In this document: positions 1 through 13,200 of the stretch, one piece after another | How positions within the stretch are numbered: position 1 is the first letter of the stretch | Layout: the number at the start of each line of letters is the position of its first letter | Source of the DNA: Caprimulgus europaeus | Taxonomy: Eukaryota > Chordata > Aves > Caprimulgiformes > Caprimulgidae | Reading direction: 5' to 3' | Assembly: GCA_907165065.1 (NCBI GenBank) | Contig: OU015523.1 | Span: 121,964,523-122,028,522, forward strand | Length of the DNA: 64,000 nucleotides | Notes under the pieces: generated by a model | What the model was told of the DNA's origin: nothing | The model's input: the letters and a program-made list of their open reading frames with translations, nothing else | Database searches by the model: none | Position numbers and translations under genes: made by a program

Positions 1-1102
1 TGTATATTTTAATTTTTATATCTGCAGCTTATTTACATACTCATAACTTTAGTTACTAAGGGGGTCACAGAAAACTGTTTAAACTGCTATCAGCAGGCCA
101 TAAAATGATAAGTATTGCCACCAGTGAAATTTAGACAGCTGTTGTGGGTGAGTACAGGAAATGTATCTAAACACACCAATCAAGAGCTCTCTCTTCATGC
201 ATTATAGACTCCAGAGATCAGTGCCAAAAGCAGAAGAAATCAGGGTTCTGCTGGGGAAGTTCTGACACTCCACACTCACAGCAGAAAAACACAGTGAAGC
301 ACTGTAAAATCTGAAATGGTTTAAACCTGTGAGATTCCACATCTCGGGGTTGTTGCATTTCCAGGCTTCCTTTTTTTCCTGTAAACTTGAGCAAAACAAG
401 TTGCTGAATGTTGACTTTGAAACAAAAAATAATTGCAAGAGCCTTATTATTCAAGCCTATTACAAAAACAATGAGACTGTTTAATCATCACTCCAATTAA
501 TTACACATGAAGGTGTTTTTTCTCGTTAGATGTCCAGTTTAAATAAGGAGTTACTCTGCACAGAGATTTGCACGTGTAGAGATGCATGAACATTTTCTTG
601 CTATCATAAGTTGAGCAGCTGGAGTTTTTCTAGACATCTTTGCATTGATCACCATGTGTTTAGGATGGGCATTTGCAAAAATTACTTAATTGCTTCTGAA
701 AATTGCACTTGAATGATGTGGTGGCTCCTTTGGTGCGTGAGTAGAAAACTACAACTTCCTCTGCGCTGAGAGAAAAAGAGAAACTGCAAAGAAAAATCAG
801 TGAGGATTGGCAAGAGGATAATAAATTAAGGATTAATAGAAGCAGGTTGGATCCAGAACTATCAGGACTGGAGTGGAGATAAATAATGTCCTTCCAAAAA
901 AGTGATTTTTATTTTGATATGGATAAATTTGGAATGCCAAGTTGCAGCCACTCTGGTGTGACAGGCATGTCACTGTGCTTGTATAGAAGGTTTTCAGGGC
1001 AGTGTTCATTTAAGCAGATGGTGTTTGTTTCTTTTTTTATGAATCCCTTTGGGATGAGCAAGTGGCTTATCAGACAATATGGTTTTTTCTTCTGTCATCT
1101 AG
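1..1102 (+). other. RSF1: RSF1 intron, 3' part (upstream of first exon in window)
   Basis: AT-rich sequence ending in an acceptor (TCTGTCATCTAG, AG at 1101-1102). Short open frames on both strands have no coding character. I see no repeat or RNA gene here. Confidence 0.7.
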
Positions 1103-1260
1103 AAACCGCAATGAGCTGGCTGAGACCCTGGAGCTCTTGAAAGCACAAATTGATCCTGCCCTGCTGAAAAACAACAACTCTCAGCAGGAGAATTCGTCAC
1201 GTGAAAGCCCAAGCTTAGAAGATGAAGACACCAAAAAGGGTGAAGAAGCATCTACACAAG
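1103..1260 (+). CDS. RSF1: RSF1 coding exon (human exon 5 equivalent)
   Basis: Encodes the segment around [20 protein letters not shown], strongly conserved with human RSF1. It starts at codon position 3 and ends at phase 1. The donor as read (AAG|GTTTTC) is weak; a same-phase GTGAAG donor lies 21 nt upstream at 1240 and would remove seven residues. The longer form is preferred because human RSF1 has a matching EEE...KQ segment before the next exon. Confidence 0.88.
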
Positions 1261-4200
1261 GTTTTCTGCCTTCTTTTCTCAAATTTTAAGTGTTGTGCTG
1301 TGGCAGTGTTAGGATTTTCAGCTTAGTGAAAAATTACTGTGTTAGATTAGGACTTTTTTAAAAAAAAACAACCCAAAACAAACAAACAAAAAATTCTGTT
1401 CAAAGTAAATCAAGTAAATATTGAATATTTTGACATTATAAATATTATTGGAAGTTTTTAGTGTATATTTAGGCTCAAGAGTTTATAAGTGAGAGCTGTG
1501 TGTAAATTGTTTTCTAAGTAAATTTCTTTTTGCTGTACATTTTGTATAATATTGTAAATACTTGTCATTGTGTGCTTTTGTGGAGCATTGAACTGTTGCC
1601 AAACTTTTCCTCTTCTAGCAACATTAAAATTTTAAAAAGGAAAAAAAAAAATCTGTTTGTGCAATGCCATGATTGAAATCAATAGAGTATTGGGTGTGTT
1701 TATGTTTGCTTTTGAGTTTGAATCAAAAAATATAGGTTGCTTCCTCAAATGTGTCATAATCTCTGTGATTTGTCAAGAAGACATGAGCTTAAGTTAAAAC
1801 AATTCAAAATATTTTAGAAGTGAAGTGGTCCTTAGCTGCTTCCACTGTTTTTATTAACAAAAACTCTTTTGTCCTGCCTTATTATCATGTCATTGCACAT
1901 ATTTAACAACTTACCTCACTTCTTGGTTTGTGAATTGGTTTTACTAAGTGTCAGTTAGCCTGAAGTATTTTGTGTTATAAGAATCTGATTTTTTTTAGGT
2001 TATGAAAAACTAAAAGCTTGTTATCCCAAGTAATTTCATCCCAGTTACTACCTGGTATTACCATGTTGTTAAAATACAGGAAAAGATTTTCACAGTCAGA
2101 AACAAGATTTAAGGATTCCACTGTGTTAGTGTGTTTTTCTTCAAATCCATTTCAGTTAATTGCATATATGGAATTAGCCAAGGCCTGTCTTGGTTCTGAG
2201 TATTAAAGAGGAAGATTTTATATTTTATTCTTAATCTTTGCAACAAACAGTGTAGAACAGAAGAAATAAATAAAACATTTAGATAAAATTTGAGTTGTTG
2301 TGGAAGCATTAAAAGGCTACTGTAGAAATTGCAGTCAGTGGTGATGAACAGCAGCAGAATTGTCTTTCAGTCTAAGGAATTTCTAATATTTAACTGTGCA
2401 TCTAAGTGACAACATAATCTGTGTGGTTACTGACACTGCAGAATTAATTCCAAGTACTGATCTTTCCTTGTCACACTAAAAATCAGTCAAGCCAGCTTAA
2501 ATCATCCAATTGAGATGCCTCCTTCAGATATGATTTTACTTTGCATTGAATTCAGGAGGAGCCATTTGAAAATTAATAAATGTCCCCACTGTAGATAAAT
2601 CCCCAAATCCTGTGACACGCTCACCTGGGTCAGGACTTGCATTAGGCTGTGTCTTTAATGCAAAATCACTCCAAAGCGCTAATTCCATGTATCACAGAAC
2701 CATAAAATGGTTTGGGTTGGAAGGGACCTTAAAGCTCATCCAGTTCCAACCCCCCTGCCATCAGCAGGGACACCTTCCACTAGACCACGTTGCTCAAAGC
2801 CTCATCCAACCTGGATGTATATGATGAACATTACAATTATTTACATATTCAGTGATTTAAGTGCAATCAGCATATTCACAGAGCACTACTTAGAGCTCTA
2901 AATTCAGAAGCTGTAGTATTTCTTCCTGTTAATCCCAGGACTGCACTCAAAGCCCTTCTAAGGTACAGTGAAAACATATTGGAAGACCTGATGCCTGTTT
3001 GCTTTGGCCACTTCCCAAACAGCATTAAATTAGTTCATGCAAAAATAAGGTAAACTGAATCAATGCTTTCATGTTTTTTACTAGACTGATTGATTGACTC
3101 AAAACAGTGTTAAGACAAATTGTTCATCTCCTGAGTCAGTTTGTATATATGAAATGCTTTATGAGCAGTTAGAGGATTAAAACTGTAGAACAACTGTTAG
3201 TTTTCATTGCAGAGAAGTTTGGGGATTTTGGTGATCCTTGATGTTAGAAGTTTGGGAGAAAGCAGTAGGTGGGGGGAAGACATGGTTGAACAAAGTTCAG
3301 ACAGAAAGAAGAGAAGGGAGGGTGGAAGAATTTGGACACAGAAAAAAATATTCTCCCTGTATAGACAAATGTCTTTAAAGAAGCAGCTTTTAGGTTACAA
3401 GAGCTCCCAGTGGGGATCACTTCTGTGAAGGGGGAAAAAATAGCTGAAGTCTATGAATTCTTCCTCACCACTCTTTTCCAAAATGCTTATTTTATTTAAT
3501 GTAACTAAATTAGTTGTCATGTACTTTCCTGTGTATATTTCTAACCACTTTGGGAAACTCTCACCTTGGAAAAAAGTGACAATGATGTGGAGGGAGAGGG
3601 GTGAGGTAGAAGAAATAAATCTTTTTTTGTTTGTTTGTTTGGAGTTATGGCACGCTGGCAATAACATCTTCTAGATGCTATAAGATGTTTTTATGGTATA
3701 TGTAGTGCTATTATATTTGTTTTTTCTGATCAGTTCTGTCACTAGCTGACTTAAAAAGTACAGTAAAATAAAAACCATGAGACATTGAGAGGCTGTGGTA
3801 ATGCTAAATAAGAGGCTTAAGTACACAGTAACAGAACAGATATGTGGTTTCTTCTGAATGCTGGAACTGTGCTTCAAGTCTTAACGATCTAAAACTGACT
3901 TAGCAAAGTAGTCAGAACCTAATTCTTTAAGCTCTGGAGGTTTTTCTGGTACATACCACTCCCTGTGCCCATTTAGAAACAGCAGATGAAGTGAATGTAG
4001 AATATTGTCTGTTATTTGTGTTTCAGTAGTGCATGGGTGATGTGGTCATTGCCCAGGGAATCTAAGTGAATTTCCCCATAAGCTGTGGTGTTAAATGTCT
4101 TTTGTTTCCTCTGAATTGTTGAAATACAGTACTTAAATATTTCTTAAAATAAAACAGTGTACAAACAGGGGACTGATTTCTCTGTGGAATTTAACTTGAA

Positions 4201-7200
4201 GACTCTGGAATCTTTCACCATGTTCTGGTTTGTGAAATAATTCAGAAACTCGAGTGAGACTTCAGGTTGATGCTTTGTGTGCTCTTTGCTCAGGTTTTAT
4301 GTATCCTCTGGAAGTATTGTGGTTACTTCTGCAGTAGTAACTGAAGAAGGATCTGCAATGTCTGTAAAAAGAAGGATAAGTCTAGAATTCTGCTGATAGC
4401 TTCTGAAATTTAGATTTATTTTGCTGTACAATTAAACTGAACTGTGATTCTAGAGCTAAAAATTGGCAACCCACTCATTAAATGACAGTCTTAGACAAGC
4501 CAGACTCCTAATAATTCCATGAGAGAAGATGCATTTGCAGGGGATTTTGGGTTGTTGGGTTTTTCAGATGTGCTTTTCTTTTCATGGATATTCTTTGTAA
4601 TCCTGTAGGTCCCCTGGTTGTTTCATGGTTGTTGTTCTCTGTCAACAGAAAACCAATTAAAAATCAAAGAAGAAAAAGAGGAGGTGGAGGAAAAGCCAAT
4701 GGAATTGGAAAGCCTTCCTCTTCCTGCTGTCAAAGAAGATGAAAATACGATGAAAATTGAGAAAGTGGAAGAAAAGGAAATTATAAAATTGCCAGTAATA
4801 GTAAAATTAGAGAAACCTTCAGAATACAATGAAGAAAAGCAAACTGTCAAAGAGGAAAGTGACTCATTTAAAGAAAATGTCAAGCCTGTTAAAGTAGAGG
4901 TGAAGGAAAACAAAATAGAACCAAAAGACTTAAAAGAAGTAAAAAGTTGTACGGACAAAATAGCAGTTCACGAGCCAGAGAGGTTAGAATTTTGTGTTAA
5001 TGTCAAAACTCCCCAAGAAATTGTGGAGAAATCTGTGGAAGAAAGTGAGAAACTTAAAAATGACCAGCAGGCAAAAATCCCGCTTAAAAAGCGAGAGATC
5101 AAACTGACGGATGACTACGACAGCCCGATAAAGGGGCCTCTGTGTAAATGTGTGACTCCAACCAAGGATGTCTTGAAGGAAGAAGGGAAACCAGAAGAAG
5201 AAGCTTTTAAGAGAGTCCCTACAATTACTGCTTTATGTCCTGATGGGAAAGTACTAGTAAATGGAGAGGTTAGCTGTGAAAAAATAACCCCAAGTGTCAT
5301 ACAGAATAGTAAGTCAGAGCACTCTGCTAGCACGAGGGAAGAGAGCAGCTCGTTGAAAGAGAGAAATGGGAAAGGTGGAGAAAAGGTATCAGACTCCCTA
5401 AATTCTGTTAGTAAAGTTATAAAAGTGTGTGAAGTTGAGAAAAATGCAGTAACTGTGGTGAAAGAAACAGGGGCTGTGGTCTCTGAGATTTCTAATCAGA
5501 AAGTGCCTTTAAAAGAGGAATCTAGTCCTGTGGAAAAGGAATCCCTTGACAGCACAGCTACTGAAATGGTAGTGGAAGAGTCTTCAAACTCTGAAGACTG
5601 TGCCAAAACAATGGAAGATAAAGTAGCTGTGAAGATCAAAAAGGAGAGACTACCACCACCCAAAGAATGTTTAGAGAAGCTAGAGAAGTCCACAAATGCA
5701 TCTCCTCCTGCAGAGCTGCCCAAGCTTGCACTGTCTGATGAAGAGACTTTGAAAAGTAAAGGTGAGTCTGAAGAGAAACCTGCTTCTCCAAAAGCTGCTG
5801 AGATACCCCCTTCATCTACTTCTCCTGTTACTTTAGAGAAGCCTGTGTTGGACAAGGAGGGCTCTGACAGTAAAACAGCTCTACCTGAGGAGAGCAAAGT
5901 AGAAGAAAAATCCAGCCCTGAAAAACAAGAGGAAAAGCCAGAAGCTGCCAAGACAGAGCCAGATAGATTAGATGATGCCCATGCTTCTAATCTAGAAGAC
6001 TCCTCAGAGAGTAAAAAGGAATCTCCACTACCTAAAAGCAAATTTAAATATAAGCTAGTCTCTGAAGAAGAAAGCTGTGCAACAGATAACAAAGAAATAA
6101 CTTCTGAAAGGCAAAAAGAAGGAATTAAATTAACAATCAGGATCTCCAGTCGGAAGAGAAAGGCAGAAACACCGCCAGAAGAGGTCAGCATTGGCCGCAC
6201 GTTACGGCGCTCTCCGAGGATATCCAAGCCTACTCCAAAAGTTGTGGAGACTCGGGATCAGAAACCTGATAAAAAACGACCTGAAGAGGAAGAGGAGAAA
6301 CCTGCAGCGGCACAAAAACCAGAACGAAAAGAAGATGCAAAAAAACACGAGAAGGAGTCAAATTCTAAGGTTAACAAGGTAAAAAACACGAGAATTAGTC
6401 AAATCCTAAGGTTCACAAGGTAACACAGTTTTATTACCCAGGAATAAAGAGTACTCACAGTCTTATTTATAAGGAGAATATTCACTTACATAGGAATATT
6501 GAGGGGTTTATTCTTTTGGTCAACTTTGGCAAGGAACTGGCTTTGCAATCCAGTTAGTGGACTGAACAAATCTAAAAACACCCCCTAAAAGAGAGAGTGT
6601 TGACTTACTGGTTTATAAAAATCTGTCATTTAACCTAAACTTAAGTAAACCAAATCAAACAGAGTGAATTCTTCTAAGAAAAGAAATGATCAGACCTGAG
6701 TCAGTCTGGCTGAGTGGCTGAGTGGAGACTTCTAGCTCCTGTGGATTTACTAGATGGATACTTGTTGGTGTCTGGTTGGGCAGTGTGAGGATGATCATAA
6801 GCCACAAAGGAACCAAAAAATGGTGAAGAATAAAAATATTATGACTTCTGTTTCTAGGTGAAGCTAAAGTTATTGTTTTGGTGAGTTCATGATATATTTG
6901 AGCTTTTTTTAGTACATTTTACTTTGGGTGGAGGTGTCTCTTCATAAGAAACTTTCACTTCTGCAGCACAGATCTTACAGGTACGTCAGGTAGATATAAC
7001 ACAAGAAGCTGAATGTACCTATGTAGAGTGTGCTTCTGAGTCTGTGTAATTATAAACACCTAATTTATCTTCCAGTTTTTCTGGATATGAAGTACAGAGG
7101 AGAAACAGTTAATAAAGAGTCTGTATTTTTTGTATCAACTTGAAATCCTGTTAATTTTTGCAGCACTACTCATTTTCTTACTGATTTTGTCGTTCTACCA

Positions 7201-10200
7201 AGACATTCCCTTATTTAGCAAGTTTTTCACATACTTCTAATAAAGTGAACAGTTGATTTTTCAGTGAATAACATCTATGCTGAAAAATTCTCATATGCAT
7301 AAAGAAATGAAAAGCAAATATTTAATTTAATTTTTTTCATTTAAAGTTTTTCATTAAAAAAAGAAAATAAATGAAAATAATGGTGATTGTGTCCTACAGG
7401 TAGTTTTAATTTTGAAGTACTGTGGCTATGGGCTTTTTAACTTAATCTCTTTTTTTGAACAATAAAGAGGTTGAAAGATGCTTACTTTTCTAGAAACATT
7501 TTAAAAGAAATATGATAGAGGAAGAAGTTTGAAACTAGTGAGCTTCTGTCATTTCAGCAAGAAGAAAAATGCCCAAAATAGTCCTTTAATGGGCTATTTT
7601 ATATTTGTTTTCTTTTAAAGATGAGTCTTTTAATAAACCTAAACTAATACTACCATGGATTTAAAGTACCTTTGCTACTGAATTTTAATAAACAATAAAA
7701 TCTGTAAAGAGGTAGAAATTAATGTTAAGAATATGAAACAAAATTTTACCAGTGTGACAAATACTGCTTTGGTATGAGTCCATCCTGCAGGAGAAATAGA
7801 ATCTTTGTACATTTTAGTTTATTCAGCTTGTTCAGGTCAATGAGTAGTTTAGTCAAAATGGAAAAGTGTTTTGAGTTGAAAATGCTAGAAAAGTTATTTT
7901 CCTTTTTCACTGTCAGGGGAGGGAAGGATTTGAGAGAATAATGTCTATAAGAAACAAGTCAGTTAATGGGAAAATAAGTTTCTTCTGTTTTGCATGTTGC
8001 TTTAAATATAAAATATCCTGGGTGCAGAAAGTAGTTTTAAGTAATATAAAGTAATGTTCTGAATTTTAACTAAAAAATTATTTTTAATTTAAAATATACT
8101 TTAAGCAGATCACTAATAAAACTTAACACATCTAGAGAATAAGAGATGTCATTTTCCACTGTGTAAAATAAAAAGGTGGAAAGTCCAAGTAAATGCATGG
8201 TAAGACAGAGGGTTGCTTTACTAAGGTAGATTTGATATCCATTTTGATTAGCAAAACTGAATCAGTTTTGACCTAATAAAAATACTGAAAAAGTGGAAGT
8301 GTGAAAGAAGACCTGGATATAAATTACACACATAAAAGCTGCAGTGATTTGATTTTAGAAAAGTACACTTGTCTTAGAGGAAAGCACCAGGAACACTGAA
8401 GTTAATATACTTGTTAGAGTGCAAACACGTTTCCTAAAGCAAAATAAAAGACATAAATTGGGGTTTTTTTTTTGAGGGAGGGAAGAAAATACTCTTTTTG
8501 GATTGAGAAGGCTATCATCAAAAAGAAAGTTTAAATGGAAAAAAGACAATTTGTCTTCCTACTTTTAAGTCTTACTTGGAAATTTATTTCTACACATAGG
8601 TATGAATTTTTCTCCCTTTACCATTCTGTTGTATTTTAAGGCTTTTGAAATTTAAGGATTTTGTAAGACAATCCATTAATTGAAATGCTGTGTGGTAAAT
8701 GTAGTGCAGCTGTTCTGACTGAAATGAATCACTTCACTGTAGAGAACTCTATTTTTTAAGGCCTGAGAAGAAACTCTGTGAGTGTTTTCCTTTGTGTTTT
8801 CTCTCCGAAATGGTGTCTCCCAGAGAAGCAAAGTTCGGTGGACGGGCACACGGACGCGCGGCCGGTGGAAATACTCAAGCAATGAAGAAAGTGAGGACTC
8901 AGAGAGTGAAAAAAACTCTGAGGAGGAGGAGGAAGAGGAGGAGGAGGAGGAAGAAGAAGCTGCACCTGCTGATGATGATGAGCCGTGCAAGAAGTGTGGC
9001 CTTCCCAATCACCCTGAGCTGGTAGGCTGGTGGGGAAAGCTTCTCTTGGTGTTGTGTCAGATTGGCTTTGGTGGTGTCTGAAGGCACATTGTCCTTCGAG
9101 GTGGCTGTACCTAGAAGGATACTCTAGGTTGTAGGTGGTGAGCTCCTGACAGTAAATGAGTTTATCTTTAATAAGGAGGGAATGAATTTATTTCTTCTGT
9201 TACCATCTCTGAAATGTCTTCTTTTATGAGGTATAACACAATTTAACCCATTGAGAATAACCTAGGTGAAGCTTTGAGGTTGTGCCTGCAATCTCAAGGA
9301 ATATGGAGGAGATAACATTAAAAAAAAACCCCAAACAAACAAAAAAACCCAAACAGAAAACAAAAACCAGCAGTGAGATGTGTGCCCTCCAGTGTCTTGT
9401 GACATGGTCACAGCTACATAGTCATTGCCATTGGATACAGCTGCCCCTCGCCTGGAGGGCTGGGTGCAGCAAAGTCCCAACAGGAAGAGCACAGTGAGCT
9501 TCCACTGTTTCTAAGGTGTGTGGTTCTTATTCATCAGTGGTAGATATCATCATGAATTCCTCTATTTATCTGGGAAATCATAATGTGCAGTCTTATAAAT
9601 CCACAAAATAAGCACACTCTCAGGTGTGTGACACACATCCTAGCATAGCTGAGACAAATTTTGACCTTTAGGATGTTAGAGACAAATATTCCTGTTATTT
9701 ACTCCAAATTATGTCAGCTTTGTTCCTTGGTTTTAATGGAAAAGAGTGTCTCAAGTTTTACCCAGCTAAGTATGAACTCTCATAATCACCTAGTTCTGTA
9801 CACCCTTAGAGTCTGCAAGGCTGTCTCTTTGCTGTCTGGGACACAAAATCATCCTGATTGAGGAAATAACCAGATTTCCTTCATGTGGATGTCAGTGCCC
9901 AGGGAAAACAGTTCACACCACACCTTGTCCAGATGGAATTTTCCACTTAATCCAAGATCTGGAAAGCATTACCAGATTTCCACACTATGGGAACACAAGC
10001 TACATAGTGGAGTAGCACTAAATGCCTGAGAACACAGAAAAAGAGGAAATTAAAATAGAAAACTGTGATGTATAAACTTCCTCATAAAAACAACCCCAGC
10101 CCTGGAAACATCCAGTGATAAGTGATAGAGGATATTTTTAGCTTTGGCACCATCCAGAGTATTTATAAAGTGCTTCTGTCTTGGCTGGGGAAGTGGTTCT

Positions 10201-13200
10201 GGAGCTCGTTACACGTTGTGAGTGCCAGAAGATACTGATGGTTTGTTTTGTTTCCACAGATTTTGTTGTGTGACTCTTGTGACAGTGGATACCACACAGC
10301 CTGCCTTCGCCCTCCTCTGATGATAATCCCTGATGGAGAGTGGTTCTGCCCACCTTGCCAGCATGTATGGTTCCTGTTTGACTTCACTCTTCTCCTTTTC
10401 AGCTTTGCTTGCAGTTGTGGAGATTTGCCAGGAGTTTAACAAGTTCTTTCTTTTATCTTTTTTTTTCTGTTTTAAAAAACAAAAAAATAGACTGGGATGA
10501 ATGGTAAGGATGCTGAACTTCCCTTTGTCCATTAGTGAAACTGAGTTTTGTGAGGTGGTTTTCCTTTCCCTTTCTTTTTTCTGCTACTGATGAATGTGTT
10601 GCTGATGTGTAGATGGGAATCTGCAACCACACTGGTCTTGTCCTATCTCTGGTTAAATTCCCTCAAGACTAACATAGCATTAGAAATATAATGTCTTAAT
10701 TTTTCCCCAAAGAAACATGATGTTATTAGCCTGGAGGGGAAGGCAGTAGGCAGTGAGGGATGGATCAGTGGCCAAAGCAAGCAGCTGTTTCTGAAGTGCT
10801 GTTCCTTCTTCAGAGACATTTGGGTAGAGACATCTGCTATTTCTAGAGAGTCTCATGGCATAGTTTGCTGGGAAAGCCAACATTGTTCTCACCACGTCAC
10901 AGACAGGTATGGACACTTTTTTAAAGGTGGGAAGCTGCTTCTGCCAAAAAAAAGAGAAAAAAAGTAGTGCATGTGTCCAGTTTCATTAATATACATCTAA
11001 AATAAAAGTATTTGCATGGATGGTTCTTGGGAGGATAAGGCTGAGAGTGTGTGATTCTGTTCTTGTTAAATTAATGAGGAACCTCTTAGAATCAAGAGAA
11101 TGGTTTGAGTTGGAAGGGACATTAAAGCTGATCCAGTTCCAACCCCCCTGCCAGCAGCAGGGACACCTTCCACTAGACCAGGTTGCTCAAAGCCTCAGCC
11201 AACCTGGCCGAGAACACTTCCAGGGAGGGAGCAGCCACAGCTTTTTTGGGCACATTTGCAAAATAATCTACCTGATCCCAAACCCCTTCCTTACTTCTAG
11301 AAAAATTCTTTGCCCAAAGGGCTGTTGCCCTGCACAGAGTTGCCCACAGTGGATGTGGCATGATATGGCTGTGTAGAGCACTAAGTTTTAGTTGTCTTTT
11401 GAGGGGTGTTTTTAAGTAGTGATCATCCTGAGTGTGTAAGAAAGTTTTCCTTAGACAATTTGGGATTGCAGTTTAGAGCAATCCCAGATTGGGTTTAGAG
11501 CATCTCCTTGCTCTGTTGCTGTTTAGTAATTTTTAATATGAAAACCAGCAGATTTGTAAAAGTGTGAAGATCATTCTTGGAAATAGTGTGATGAGGGTAT
11601 TAACATGGAATAAGGCACAATTTGTCCATAAAAAGTCATTTTTACATAAGACTTCTTGAGTATTATGTGGTGTTCTAAGATAATGCAGGCCAGGATAACA
11701 AGACCAGGTTGGCTGAGGCTTTGAGCAACCTGGTCTAGTGGAAGGTGTCCCTGCTGCTGGCAGGGGGGGTTGGAACTGGAGGAGCTTTAAGGTCCCTTCC
11801 AACCCAAACCAGTCTGTGAATCTGTGATAATGGAACACTTGGTAAGAAAATGATCCTGAAATGTATCTGTGTCTACTTTTTACTGGGGTGTCACCAGACT
11901 TGTGTGTTCTCCAGAGATTAAGTGACAAAGAGGTGTCACTGCGTGTGTGTGCACTCAGCTCTGTGTGTGTACATTATGTCCATCTATGAAATCCTCAGGT
12001 TTCTCAAAGGCCAAGTTGTAAATACCAGCAAAACTGTGGTACTGATTGAGAAGTAGGTTTGTTCCAAACATTTTTAGTACTTGCTTTGGGTGTGTTGCAT
12101 CCCACAGTAAATGCCAGTTAGTGGGGGATGCATCTCTGTAGCAGTTCAGGGTGAAGCATGAGTGTTTTAGGAAGACAATCTCTGTTGTAAAGCCTTGTTC
12201 ATCCAAGAAGAGCCTCCAGCGTAGCAAAGCACTCACCTTTCTTCCAGACAAACATAGAAACAGTAAATGAAGTGCCTGAACATTAATTCAACATGAAAAC
12301 AGTTGGTTATGAAAGAAACTAATACTGTGTTTCATTCCCTTAGAAATTACTCTGTGAGAAATTAGAAGAACAATTACAAGATCTGGATGTTGTCTTAAAA
12401 AAGAAGGAGCGTGCAGAACGCAGGTACTGCTGTTTGGTTGTGTTCAGAGCAAGCTGCTGTGCAGGGGGGTGGTGATAATGGAATGAGCATTAAATAGATT
12501 AAATAACAGGGGACTTGGGTGGGGGGAAGTAGCAATGAGACTGGGAATTGGTTAGACCAGTTTTGACTTCCCACTGATTAGAGAGGTTGTTGGTGATGTG
12601 GTGCTGGGTCAGCTTGCAAGAAGGGAGAAAAAGGCCAATAATTGGGAAAGATAAGCAAATAAATTTGTATTAAACTTTAATTAAGGTGCCTGAATACAGG
12701 ATGTGACTTTCCCATACCAGTAGTTAAATGGTTTCCAGCACTGGTTCAGCTGCACATGTTTTTGTCAACCGTGTGTAGAGTTCCTGCTGTAGGCAAGGTT
12801 AAGTCCTGAGTTTGTTACAAAGCTCATCCAAATTAGTGTGGTTTCTGACTCTTTTTGCTTTAGATTCTGTTAAATTTTGCCAAATTTACAAGATGATGCA
12901 ATGGCTGCAGTGCAGTGGGTCAGCTGAGTTACAACTTTGAATGAGATTTTGTGTCTACCCCTGCCATTATCAAAGCCTACACAGAAACCAGTCTACTGCA
13001 TTTGTGAACATCATCCTTAATGTTCAGAACATCCTATCTGCAGTTTTCAGACCTCATAAATGAACCACAGTCTGTAATTTATACCTTTTAAGACATATAT
13101 TGAGTACTTTGCAAAATTTAATACCATTTGTATGCATTATTAAACAAAACTTTGCATAAATTGTATCTTCAAAGACAAATTTCACCAGAAAGTGAGGCTC

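Larger units (their letters stand above)
10365..12343 (+). other. RSF1: RSF1 intron with two CR1 fragments
   Basis: Intron of 2 kb. It contains a minus-oriented CR1 end (about 11085-11255) and a plus-oriented CR1 end (11700-11830); the rest is unique sequence. Confidence 0.65.

Noticed and set aside
4618-4648. ATG at 4618 as the start of a 601-codon gene
   Set aside because: The first ten codons lie upstream of a good acceptor (AG at 4647-4648), and the frame joins in phase to the previous RSF1 exon.
5496-6227. 243-codon minus-strand open frame
   Set aside because: Exact antisense of the Ser/Glu/Lys-rich giant RSF1 exon; its Ser/Leu-rich product mirrors the codon bias of the sense frame.
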